The position numbers and the translations under genes are program-made. 64,000 nt of DNA, from the NCBI GenBank assembly GCA_965267245.1, contig OZ253939.1:4898001-4962000 (forward strand). The letters run 5' to 3'. Below are positions 16,021-24,025 of this stretch, piece by piece; position 1 is the first letter of the stretch; the number at the start of each line of letters is the position of its first letter. The stretch comes from JANSWY01 sp965267245. Lineage in GTDB: Bacteria; Bacteroidota; Bacteroidia; Cytophagales; Cyclobacteriaceae. The notes under the pieces are model-generated. The model was not told the origin of the DNA. It did no database searches and was given only the letters and a program-made list of their open reading frames with translations.

Positions 16021-17298
16021 ATGAGTTTAATCGAAAGCGTACATGCACGTCAAATTTTTGATTCAAGAGGTAATCCTACTATTGAAGTAGATGTTGTAAC
16101 TGAAAATGGATTTCTTGGAAGAGCTGCTGTACCATCTGGTGCATCAACCGGAGAGAATGAAGCAGTTGAATTAAGAGATGGGGACAAGTCAAAGTACATG
16201 GGCAAAGGTGTCTTAAAGGCTGTTGAAAACGTCAACGACATTATTGCTCCAGAAATTATTGGATTCTCAGTTTTGGAACAAAGATTGATTGACAAAATCA
16301 TGATTGAAGCTGATGGCACAGAGACCAAAGGAAAACTAGGAGCCAATGCAATACTTGGAGTGTCTCTTGCTGTCGCAAAAGCCGGAGCAGCTGAATTGGG
16401 TTTGCCACTTTATAAATATATTGGAGGAGTTAATGCTTATACATTGCCTGTTCCAATGATGAATATTATAAACGGAGGTTCTCACTCCGATGCGCCTATT
16501 GCATTTCAGGAATTTATGATCAGACCTGTAGGTGCGCCATCTTTTACAGAGGCTTTAAGAATGGGTTCAGAGGTATTTCATAACCTAAAAAGTATCATCA
16601 AAGCAAAAGGATTAAGTACTGCTGTAGGTGATGAAGGAGGTTTCGCACCAAATTTCTCTGGTGGAACTGAAGAAGCATTGGAAAGTGTTCTTGATGCGAT
16701 TAAAAAGGCTGGTTATGAACCTGGAAAAGATATCACCATTGCACTCGACTGTGCATCTTCTGAATTTTATGAAGATGGAAAATATAATTATGCAAAATTC
16801 GAAGGTGATTCTGGTGCGGTAAGGTCTAAGGAGGAACAGGTAGATTATCTTGCAGAATTAATCAGTAAGTATCCGATTGATTCAATTGAAGATGGTTGTG
16901 CTGAAACCGATTGGGATGCATGGGCATTATTAACAGCCAAAATAGGAGACAAATGCCAATTAGTAGGTGATGATCTTTTTGTGACCAATGTGAAGTTCCT
17001 TCAAAGAGGTATTGAAGAGAAAAGTGCAAATTCAATTTTGATTAAAGTGAATCAAATTGGTACACTTTCTGAAACACTTGATGCGATTGAATTAGCTCAT
17101 AAGGCAGGATTTACTGCGGTTGTATCTCATAGATCAGGTGAAACAGAAGATGCTACGATCGCTGATATTGCTGTAGCGACAAATGCTGGTCAGATTAAGA
17201 CTGGTTCTGCTTCAAGATCGGACAGAATGGCTAAATATAATCAGCTTCTTAGAATTGAGGAAGAGTTGGGCGAAACTGCCATGTTTCCGTCAAAATAG
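16021..17298 (+). CDS. eno: Enolase
   Basis: A 425-residue enolase (2-phosphoglycerate to phosphoenolpyruvate). It has the N-terminal ARQIFDSRGNPTIEVDV, the loop VPSGASTGENEAVELRDGD, metal-site residues within ALDCASSEF, SIEDGCAETDWDAW and LVGDDLFVTN, and the signature ILIKVNQIGTLSETLDAI followed by SHRSGETEDATIADIAVA. Length is normal. It lies 5 nt after carA and ends at a strong terminator, so carA-eno looks like a two-gene unit. This is an unusual pairing. Confidence 0.98.
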   Translation: MSLIESVHARQIFDSRGNPTIEVDVVTENGFLGRAAVPSGASTGENEAVELRDGDKSKYMGKGVLKAVENVNDIIAPEIIGFSVLEQRLIDKIMIEADGTETKGKLGANAILGVSLAVAKAGAAELGLPLYKYIGGVNAYTLPVPMMNIINGGSHSDAPIAFQEFMIRPVGAPSFTEALRMGSEVFHNLKSIIKAKGLSTAVGDEGGFAPNFSGGTEEALESVLDAIKKAGYEPGKDITIALDCASSEFYEDGKYNYAKFEGDSGAVRSKEEQVDYLAELISKYPIDSIEDGCAETDWDAWALLTAKIGDKCQLVGDDLFVTNVKFLQRGIEEKSANSILIKVNQIGTLSETLDAIELAHKAGFTAVVSHRSGETEDATIADIAVATNAGQIKTGSASRSDRMAKYNQLLRIEEELGETAMFPSK

Positions 17299-17322
17299 AA
17301 AGTAATTTGACACGTTATATAC

Positions 17323-17351
17323 AAGTCCCAATGAATCATTGGGACTTTTTT
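17323..17351 (+). terminator. Intrinsic terminator after eno
   Basis: AAGTCCCAATG (17323-17333) pairs with CATTGGGACTT (17337-17347) around a 3-nt loop, followed by T residues to 17351. It is 24 nt after the eno stop. Confidence 0.9.
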
Positions 17352-17381
17352 AATTATCTTTAACAAAAAGAGAAGATCATC

Positions 17382-17678
17382 ATGTTAAACAGAGCTCCTA
17401 AAATTTTTCGAAATTTTTATTTCATCACAGGTATGTTCTTTATCGTGTGGATGCTATTTATAGACTCTGCAGATTTATTTGGTCATGTTGGTTTAAGGTC
17501 TAAGTTATCTGAGCTGAAGGCTCAGAAAGAGTTTTATCAAGAGAAAATTAAGCAAGTAGAAGCTGAAAGAGAGGCCCTCTTAAATGATCCGGAGCTTCTT
17601 GAAAGATTTGCCCGGGAAAAGTACTATATGAAAAAACCTAATGAAGATGTTTTCGTTGTAGTTGACAAAGACAACTAG
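17382..17678 (+). CDS. FtsB/DivIC-family septum formation initiator
   Basis: A 98-residue bitopic membrane protein: short cytoplasmic N-terminus, one transmembrane segment (about residues 15-30, FITGMFFIVWMLFI), a coiled coil (residues 40-70, rich in Glu, Lys and Leu), then ELLERFAREKYYMKKPNEDV, the typical end of DivIC/FtsB proteins. Such proteins join FtsL and FtsQ in the divisome and activate septal wall synthesis. It follows the eno terminator by 30 nt; TATCTTTA at 17355-17362 may be its -7 box. The next gene begins directly at its stop. Confidence 0.85.
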   Translation: MLNRAPKIFRNFYFITGMFFIVWMLFIDSADLFGHVGLRSKLSELKAQKEFYQEKIKQVEAEREALLNDPELLERFAREKYYMKKPNEDVFVVVDKDN

Positions 17679-18227
17679 ATGAAGAAGTCAGTATTAATAG
17701 TATCTTTTCTTACTTTATTTTCAGCTCAGGCATTCTCCCAAACATCTTTTGGAAATGAGCCATCTTTCATAGACAGGCTGTATTTTGGAGGGGGTATGGG
17801 GTTTAGTGTAGGGTCTAATGTTTCCTCTGTAACAGCTTCCCCTTTGGTGGGCTACATGATTACTGATAGGCTATCCGCAGGGCTTGGTTTTACATATCAG
17901 TATATTGGTTTTAGAAATGTTGACATTAGTGCTTCAAATTATGGAGGTAGGGTATTTGGTCGATTCAACATTACCCAGGAGCTATTCCTCTATAACGAAT
18001 ACGAGTACCTGAATTTTGAGATCATTGATTTACTGAATAGAGATAACAATGAGCGTCAGGGCTTTTCAAGTTACCTTGCTGGGTTGGGTTATGCTGTTCC
18101 GATTGGTCGTGTGGCGGCTTTATATGCTATTGGCTTGTATAATTTTTCATGGAATGAAAACAAAGCATCTCCCTATGATAGTCCCTGGGTTTTTAGGGCG
18201 GGTATCACAGCAGGATTTGGCTTCTAA
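17679..18227 (+). CDS. Predicted outer-membrane beta-barrel protein
   Basis: A 182-residue protein with a clear signal peptide (residues 1-21, ending AQAFSQ). The mature part has alternating short strands with glycine and aromatic residues, such as GGGMGFSVGSNV, GYMITDRLSAGLGFTYQY and VFRAGITAGFGF, and ends in phenylalanine as outer-membrane barrels do. This suggests a small eight-stranded barrel of the OmpA/OMP_b-brl type. I recognise no specific function. The ATG directly follows the stop of the FtsB-like gene, and the 3' end overlaps the convergent dehydrogenase by 4 nt. Confidence 0.75.
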   Translation: MKKSVLIVSFLTLFSAQAFSQTSFGNEPSFIDRLYFGGGMGFSVGSNVSSVTASPLVGYMITDRLSAGLGFTYQYIGFRNVDISASNYGGRVFGRFNITQELFLYNEYEYLNFEIIDLLNRDNNERQGFSSYLAGLGYAVPIGRVAALYAIGLYNFSWNENKASPYDSPWVFRAGITAGFGF

Positions 18228-19309
18228 TTGATTGTTTCTGGAAACGGGACGTTGAATTCTGATGCCAATGTCTTAAGGTCTTCAATTACTGGTTTGAGTA
18301 ATGGAATACCCTCAGACATTCTAACTTTTTCACAGGCTCTTTCTGGATCTCCTGGAATTAATACCTTTTCTTGTCCACTCACCGTTTCAGCACTTCTAAA
18401 TGTACGGATCCAATTGTCAATGTGATTAAAGTATTCTTTCTTAGGTCTGAAAGAATCAACTCTCATGGCGCCAAAGAAATGTCCGAGCCCTTTACCCACC
18501 GGATTTGCTGATGGTTCCAAAAAGGCTACAAATGGTGGTACCCAAGGACCATAATTAGCTCCTGAAAGAACAGCTGAAAAAATATCTACGACTGCTGAAA
18601 GCCCATAACCTTTGTGAGAACCATGTTCTCTATCTCCTCCCAATGGAAGCAAAGCTCCTCCTTCCTTTACCCCTGAGGAATTTGTGGTTGGGATACCATC
18701 TTTATCCTGAACCCATCCTAATGGAGCGTCCATTTGTTTTCTTTGCAATATTTCCAGTTTGCCATTGGCAGCTGTGGTAGTTGCCATGTCCAATACAAAA
18801 TCATCCTCTTTATCAGCTGGGATTGCAACTGAAATTGGGTTGGTGCCCAGCATTCTTTGCTTAGAAAAGGTTGGTGAAACCAGTGGACTTGCATTGGTCA
18901 TGCTAAACCCAATCATGTCTTTTTCCAATGCTTTCATTGAATGGTATCCTGCAATTCCATAGTGATTAGAATTCTTAACAGATACCCAGCCAGAACCATA
19001 TTTTTCAGCCATTTCGATGGCTAGATTCATGGCAAAAGGAGCAACCACTAATCCCAGACCAGCATCTCCATCTACCACCGCAGTGGTGGGTGTTTGGTGT
19101 ACAATGCGAATTTCCGGGGTAGGATTGATTCGGTCTTTTTTATAAAGTCTCACATAACCTGATAACCGGGCAACACCATGTGAATCAACCCCTCTAATAT
19201 CAGCTGACAATAAAACATCTGCTCCTAGTTGTGCATGGTCATCACTACATCCAATTGCTTTTAAAACATCAATGGTAAAGTTTCTGAGTGAATTGTAAGA
19301 ATATTTCAT
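18224..19309 (-). CDS. Ldh-family malate/lactate-type dehydrogenase
   Basis: A 361-residue member of the NAD(P)-dependent Ldh_2 family (malate, L-lactate, ureidoglycolate or 2,3-diketo-L-gulonate dehydrogenases), which is unrelated to classical LDH. Seen motifs are DIRGVDSHGVARLSGYV near residue 36 with the conserved catalytic-site histidine, SNHYGIAGYHSMKALEK near residue 115, and GTNPISVAIPA. The substrate cannot be told from the sequence. It overlaps the upstream barrel gene tail to tail by 4 nt and stands 31 nt from the Ppx gene, with which it may be cotranscribed. Confidence 0.88.
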   Translation of the reverse strand: MKYSYNSLRNFTIDVLKAIGCSDDHAQLGADVLLSADIRGVDSHGVARLSGYVRLYKKDRINPTPEIRIVHQTPTTAVVDGDAGLGLVVAPFAMNLAIEMAEKYGSGWVSVKNSNHYGIAGYHSMKALEKDMIGFSMTNASPLVSPTFSKQRMLGTNPISVAIPADKEDDFVLDMATTTAANGKLEILQRKQMDAPLGWVQDKDGIPTTNSSGVKEGGALLPLGGDREHGSHKGYGLSAVVDIFSAVLSGANYGPWVPPFVAFLEPSANPVGKGLGHFFGAMRVDSFRPKKEYFNHIDNWIRTFRSAETVSGQEKVLIPGDPERACEKVRMSEGIPLLKPVIEDLKTLASEFNVPFPETIN

Positions 19310-19340
19310 GAAATCTTGAAAATTGTAATACGCTGAAGAG

Positions 19341-20291
19341 TTATGACTTCTTGTCTACCTCTTCTTTACAAAGTTGTTCTAAAATGTCAAGTAAAACGCC
19401 TTCCTTAAGTGCGTAGGCTGATACTCTGATGTTTGAAAGTTGGAGTTTGTTAATGATGAAATTGATCAACACAACTGCCACAACTATCATATCTACCCTT
19501 AATGGGATCATCCCAGGAATTTCTAATCTGGCCGATCTGTTTTTGGCAATTATTTCCTCCACAATTGCTGGGTACTCGCTCATCGGCAATGGAAACTCCG
19601 TTGTGTCAGGGGACTTTTCTAAATCCTGCTTCATTCTATAGATATCACTTAAAGTATCAAATGTACCTGAAGAGCCTACTAGTGTATTAATATCGTATTT
19701 GCTTGCGGTTATAAACAATTCAGTCAATTGATCATCAAGGTAATCTTCCAGGTCTTTGATTTCTTCTGTGGTGATGGGATCGTTTTTGTGGAATTTGTCA
19801 ATCAGTCTTTGTCCTCCAATCTCAAAGCTTCGTCTCCAAAGTAAATCTTTTTGGTTCCCAATAATAAACTCAATACTTCCACCACCTATATCCATTATGA
19901 GAGATGTCCCCTTACCAAGGTCAAGGGCTTTTCTTACACCACCATAGATAAATTCTGCTTCCTGGTTTCCACTTATAACTCTGACGTTTATATCGGTTTG
20001 TTCCTTTATTCTTTTGATTAGTTCAAGGCCATTGATTGCATTTCTGATGGCACTTGTGGCTGTAGCGAAAACCTTATCTACTTTCTCTATGTCGATAGTC
20101 TCTCTGAATCTTCTAAGCGCCTTCAGTGCTCTTTTTTCTGCTTCCTGAGTAATTCTACCTTCTGAAATTCCACCTTTGCCGATTCGAACCGCCGTTTTTT
20201 CTTTATACAATACTTTAAAATCAGCCGATTGAACTGAGGCAATCAGCAAATGAAAAGTATTTGTACCCATGTCAATTACAGCTATCTTCAT
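19341..20291 (-). CDS. Ppx/GppA-family phosphatase
   Basis: A 316-residue ASKHA-fold protein starting IAVIDMGTNTFHLLIA (phosphate-1 motif), with TSLIMDIGGGSIEFIIG (phosphate-2) near residue 130 and VGSSGTFDTL later. Family members are exopolyphosphatases or pppGpp phosphohydrolases. At about 310 residues it is the short form with only the two N-terminal domains and no HD-like C-terminal part. It is divergent from the carboxylase gene across a 163-nt gap. Confidence 0.9.
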   Translation of the reverse strand: MKIAVIDMGTNTFHLLIASVQSADFKVLYKEKTAVRIGKGGISEGRITQEAEKRALKALRRFRETIDIEKVDKVFATATSAIRNAINGLELIKRIKEQTDINVRVISGNQEAEFIYGGVRKALDLGKGTSLIMDIGGGSIEFIIGNQKDLLWRRSFEIGGQRLIDKFHKNDPITTEEIKDLEDYLDDQLTELFITASKYDINTLVGSSGTFDTLSDIYRMKQDLEKSPDTTEFPLPMSEYPAIVEEIIAKNRSARLEIPGMIPLRVDMIVVAVVLINFIINKLQLSNIRVSAYALKEGVLLDILEQLCKEEVDKKS

Positions 20292-20418
20292 TTCTTTAGC
20301 TTGAATGGCCGCAAGATAATTAAATCCTTCGCTTATTTTTTTTAGATTGAGGAAACTTATTAAAAAATGCGCCTGATAATTATACGCACAGCTGAAAAAA
20401 TCAATCGTATTTTTAAAA

Positions 20419-20426
20419 TATCTTTG
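20419..20426 (+). promoter_or_regulatory. Probable promoter (-7 element) of the carboxylase operon
   Basis: TATCTTTG matches TAnnTTTG and stands 28 nt before the GTG start at 20455. No TTTG is seen at -33 (20396-20399 reads AAAA). The rest of the 163-nt divergent gap with the Ppx gene is AT-rich and shows nothing else clear. Confidence 0.55.
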
Positions 20427-20454
20427 ACGAAATCAAATAAACGATCGATCAAAA

Positions 20455-22011
20455 GTGAATAAAACAACCAAAGAAAAGATTGTATACCTCGAAGAACAGA
20501 ATAGCAAAGCTCTTGAGGCTGGAGGTTTAGATAAAATTGAGAAGCAACATAAGAAAGGAAAACTTACCGCTCGGGAAAGGATAGAACTTCTATTGGATAG
20601 GGATTCTTTTCAAGAAATAGGAAAATTTGTTGTGCATAGAGCAAAAGATTTTGGTCTTGAAAAACAGCAAGTACTTGGAGATGGTGTGATTACAGGATTT
20701 GGGACTATCAGCAAAAGGTTAGTTTATGTATTTAGTCAGGATTTCACTGTCTTCGGGGGATCATTGTCTGAGACACACGCTGAGAAAATTGTTAAAGTAA
20801 TGGATATGGCCATGAAGAATGGCGCACCAATCATTGGATTAAATGATTCGGGAGGTGCTCGTATTCAGGAGGGTGTTGTTTCGCTTGGTGGTTACGCTGA
20901 TATCTTCTATCGAAATACTCTAGCTTCCGGAGTAATTCCACAAATTTCAGCAATCATGGGACCTTGTGCAGGTGGAGCGGTTTATTCTCCAGCCATTACA
21001 GATTTCATCATGATGGTAGATACAACTTCATACATGTTCGTAACAGGGCCAAATGTAGTGAAAACTGTTACGAATGAAGTAGTGACATCTGAAGAACTGG
21101 GTGGAGCTAGCACTCATGCCAGTAAAAGTGGGGTCTCCCATTTCACTTGTGCAAATGAAGTAGAGTGTATAAAGAACATTCGAAATATTCTGAGCTATAT
21201 TCCTCAAAATTGCGAAGACCATGCTCCAAGCATTCCTTATCAATTAAAAGAAGATGAAACCCGCGAGGTGCTTGACCAAATCTTGCCAGATAACCCAAGT
21301 CAACCTTATGATATGCGTGAGGTAATTGATGGGATCATAGATGAGAATACATTTCTAGAGGTGCATAAGGATTTTGCAGAAAATATTGTTGTTGGATTCG
21401 GAAGGTTAGCTGGAAAAAGCATCGGAATAGTTGGGAATCAGCCGGCATCATTAGCAGGGGTACTTGATATTGATAGCAGCACAAAAGCTGCAAGATTTGT
21501 TCGTTTTTGTGATAGCTTCAATATTCCGCTTTTGGTACTAGTGGATGTACCTGGGTTTTTGCCGGGAACTGATCAGGAGTGGAATGGAATTATAACCAAT
21601 GGAGCAAAACTATTATATGCTTTCAGTGAGGCTACCGTCCCAAGAGTAACAGTGATTACAAGAAAAGCATATGGTGGAGCTTATGATGTGATGAACTCCA
21701 AGCATATTGGAGCTGATATGAATTTTGCCTGGCCTTCTGCTGAGATTGCAGTTATGGGTGCAAAAGGAGCTGCTGAAATCATATTCAAGAAAGAAATTAA
21801 GCAAGCTGACGATAAGGAAGCGAAGCTCCAGGAAAAGGTAGATGAATACACAGAAAAGTTTGCCAACCCATACATTGCAGCAGGAAGAGGTTTCATTGAT
21901 GAAGTAATTCTTCCTCACAATACCAGAATAAAGCTAATCAGTGCTTTTGAGATGTTGAGAAACAAGGTAGATAAGTTACCTAGAAAGAAACATGGAAACA
22001 TGCCTTTATAA
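20455..22011 (+). CDS. Acyl-CoA carboxylase beta subunit, propionyl-CoA type
   Basis: A 518-residue carboxyltransferase starting at GTG. Family marks are KQHKKGKLTARERIELLLD near residue 30, GGSLSETHAEKIVKVMDMA, DSGGARIQEGVVSLGGYADI, MGPCAGGAVYSPAITDF, and in the C-terminal half VDVPGFLPGTDQEWNGII and KAYGGAYDVMNSKHIGAD. These are the two crotonase-like halves that bind acyl-CoA and carboxybiotin. The sequence is closest in look to PccB of propionyl-CoA carboxylase, which makes methylmalonyl-CoA. The biotin carboxylase/carrier subunit is not next to it. M42 peptidase and BtuF-like genes follow with gaps of 11 and 15 nt. Confidence 0.92.
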   Translation: MNKTTKEKIVYLEEQNSKALEAGGLDKIEKQHKKGKLTARERIELLLDRDSFQEIGKFVVHRAKDFGLEKQQVLGDGVITGFGTISKRLVYVFSQDFTVFGGSLSETHAEKIVKVMDMAMKNGAPIIGLNDSGGARIQEGVVSLGGYADIFYRNTLASGVIPQISAIMGPCAGGAVYSPAITDFIMMVDTTSYMFVTGPNVVKTVTNEVVTSEELGGASTHASKSGVSHFTCANEVECIKNIRNILSYIPQNCEDHAPSIPYQLKEDETREVLDQILPDNPSQPYDMREVIDGIIDENTFLEVHKDFAENIVVGFGRLAGKSIGIVGNQPASLAGVLDIDSSTKAARFVRFCDSFNIPLLVLVDVPGFLPGTDQEWNGIITNGAKLLYAFSEATVPRVTVITRKAYGGAYDVMNSKHIGADMNFAWPSAEIAVMGAKGAAEIIFKKEIKQADDKEAKLQEKVDEYTEKFANPYIAAGRGFIDEVILPHNTRIKLISAFEMLRNKVDKLPRKKHGNMPL

Positions 22012-22022
22012 TTGAAGAATAG

Positions 22023-23090
22023 ATGGATACTAAGAGTAAAGAATTTTTATACAAATATTTGAATAATGCCTCTCCAACTGGATTTGAATCTAGTGGGCAG
22101 GAAATATGGTTAGATTATATAAAGCCAAATGTTGATAGTTACATTACCGATACCTATGGATCGGTAGCGGCAATTATCAACCCTGAGGCTACATACAAAG
22201 TGGTGATTGAGGCACATGCTGATGAGATTAGCTGGTTTGTAAATTACATTACTGAGGAAGGATATATATACGTGATTAGAAATGGAGGTTCGGATCATCA
22301 AATAGCTCCCTCCAAGCGAGTAAATATCCATACAAAGAAAGGAATTGTTAGAGGAGTTTTTGGATGGCCTGCGATCCATGTGAGAAAAGAAAAAGAAGAA
22401 GCTCCATCTCTCAAAAATATTTTCATCGATGTGGGAGCAGATTCGAAAGATGAAGTGCTTGAAATGGGAATTCATGTTGGTTCAGTGATCACATTTGAAG
22501 ATGAACTAATGGAGCTTAATAATAGGTACCTATGCGGAAGAGCATTGGATAACCGAATTGGCGGATTCATGATCGCAGAAGTGGCTAGAAGAATCAAAGA
22601 AAATGCCATAGAATTACCATTTGGACTTTATGTGGTGAATGCTGTTCAGGAAGAGATTGGATTAAGAGGTGCTGAAATGATGGCCCATAGAATTAGTCCA
22701 GATGTTGCAATTGTAACAGATGTCTGTCATGACACACAATCTCCCATGTATGACAAAAAGACCAGTGGTGACAATAAAGCAGGTAAGGGTCCTGTATTGT
22801 CTTATGGACCTGCTATTCAGAATAACCTAAGAGACATGATCATAGCTACTGCCGAGAAGGAAAGCATTCCTTTTCAGAGATTAGCCTTATCAAGGGCCAC
22901 TGGAACTGATACTGATGCTTTTGCCTATTCGAAGGATGGTGTCGCATCTGCACTAATATCACTACCACTCAAATATATGCATACCACTGTAGAAACTGCA
23001 TCTTTAAATGATATTGAACATGTGATTCAGTTGATATACAATACTGTAACCTCAATAGAAGATGGCCAGGATTTTAGATATATCAAATAA
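22023..23090 (+). CDS. M42-family metallo-aminopeptidase
   Basis: A 355-residue cytosolic peptidase of the M42 (glutamyl aminopeptidase, FrvX/TET) family. Metal and catalytic residues can be placed: His in EAHADEISWFV (about residue 60), Asp in GRALDNRIGGF (about 175), the Glu pair in NAVQEEIGLRGAEMM, Asp in VTDVCHD, and His in LPLKYMHTTVE near the end. It lies in the apparent operon behind the carboxylase gene, with no obvious functional link to it. Confidence 0.92.
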   Translation: MDTKSKEFLYKYLNNASPTGFESSGQEIWLDYIKPNVDSYITDTYGSVAAIINPEATYKVVIEAHADEISWFVNYITEEGYIYVIRNGGSDHQIAPSKRVNIHTKKGIVRGVFGWPAIHVRKEKEEAPSLKNIFIDVGADSKDEVLEMGIHVGSVITFEDELMELNNRYLCGRALDNRIGGFMIAEVARRIKENAIELPFGLYVVNAVQEEIGLRGAEMMAHRISPDVAIVTDVCHDTQSPMYDKKTSGDNKAGKGPVLSYGPAIQNNLRDMIIATAEKESIPFQRLALSRATGTDTDAFAYSKDGVASALISLPLKYMHTTVETASLNDIEHVIQLIYNTVTSIEDGQDFRYIK

Positions 23091-23105
23091 ACACCTGGAA
23101 TTCCA

Positions 23106-23879
23106 ATGATTTTTCAGGATCAGGTTGGGAATCAGGTTGATCTTAAAAGTTATCCCAAGCGGATTATCTCATTGGTTCCATCCATTACAGAATTACTTTT
23201 CTCCTTGGGTTTAGGAAATAGAATTGTAGGTAGGACAAAGTTCTGTATCTACCCATCAGAACAGATTCAAGGAGTCAAAGTAATTGGAGGTACTAAAAAT
23301 TTTAGGTTTGACGATATTCATCAGTTGAATCCTGACCTGATTATTGGAAATAAAGAAGAAAATTATTTTGAAGGAATAGAAGAGCTAAGAAACCATTATC
23401 CGGTTTGGATGAGTGATGTAATTACCCTGGAAGACAATTATGATTTGATTCATAAACTTGGAGAAATAACTCAATCCCAGGAATCGGCTAAACTGATTAT
23501 TGATAAGACCAGACAAATACTTTCGGAAATTGAAGGGCAATTCAAAGGAAGTGTACTTTATTTTATTTGGAAGAACCCATTTATGGTGGTTGGAAAGAAT
23601 ACTTTCATTGACCACATGATTAAGTTTCTGGGATTTGAAAACATTGTACTACAATCACGTTACCCTGAGATTGACGAATATGTTTTAAAGAATTACACAC
23701 CAGATTATCTTTTTTTGTCCACCGAACCATATCCATTCAAAAAAAATGGACTCTCAGAGTTTCAAGAATTATTGCCCAATGCAAAACCGGTAATTGTAAA
23801 TGGTGAGTTTTTTAGCTGGTACGGTAGTCGTTTATTGAATGCGGGGAAGTATTTCCAAAATCTACATCAACAGTTATGA
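23106..23879 (+). CDS. BtuF-like helical-backbone metal-receptor protein without signal peptide
   Basis: A 257-residue member of the TroA/BtuF superfamily (vitamin B12 or iron-siderophore binding proteins). The start is DQVGNQVDLKSYPKRIISLV followed by PSITELLFSLGLGNRIVGRT, and DIHQLNPDLIIGNKEEN is the typical mid-domain segment. Usual family members are exported, but this one begins directly with the first beta strand and has no signal peptide or lipobox, so it is predicted cytoplasmic. No ABC permease or ATPase is nearby. It ends the run that starts with the carboxylase. Confidence 0.83.
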   Translation: MIFQDQVGNQVDLKSYPKRIISLVPSITELLFSLGLGNRIVGRTKFCIYPSEQIQGVKVIGGTKNFRFDDIHQLNPDLIIGNKEENYFEGIEELRNHYPVWMSDVITLEDNYDLIHKLGEITQSQESAKLIIDKTRQILSEIEGQFKGSVLYFIWKNPFMVVGKNTFIDHMIKFLGFENIVLQSRYPEIDEYVLKNYTPDYLFLSTEPYPFKKNGLSEFQELLPNAKPVIVNGEFFSWYGSRLLNAGKYFQNLHQQL

Positions 23880-23935
23880 GCTATGTGTTTTGAAAAAACC
23901 CAAAATAGTTTAATCTAAGCCAGAATTTGCCTTGT

Positions 23936-23958
23936 CGACTAATATGTACCATTAGTCG
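23936..23958. promoter_or_regulatory. Perfect inverted repeat upstream of the giant adhesin gene
   Basis: CGACTAAT (23936-23943) and ATTAGTCG (23951-23958) are exact reverse complements separated by 7 nt. No T run follows, so it does not look like a terminator. It is 68 nt before the adhesin ATG, a plausible operator for a dimeric regulator. Function is inference. Confidence 0.45.
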
Positions 23959-23971
23959 TAAACATGAAATA

Positions 23972-24002
23972 TTGTCTGTTTTTCGTATCATATTTACTTT
24001 AG
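23972..24002 (+). promoter_or_regulatory. Weak candidate promoter of the giant adhesin gene
   Basis: TACTTTAG at 23995-24002 differs by one base from TAnnTTTG, and TTGT at 23972-23975 is 19 nt upstream as a poor -33 element. The expected start site would be about 15-20 nt before the ATG at 24026. Confidence 0.3.
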
Positions 24003-24025
24003 ATAATTGTATCTAGTACAGTAGT

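Noticed and set aside
16628..16822. A 64-codon ORF on the plus strand within eno.
   Set aside because: It is out of frame inside a well-conserved enolase region.
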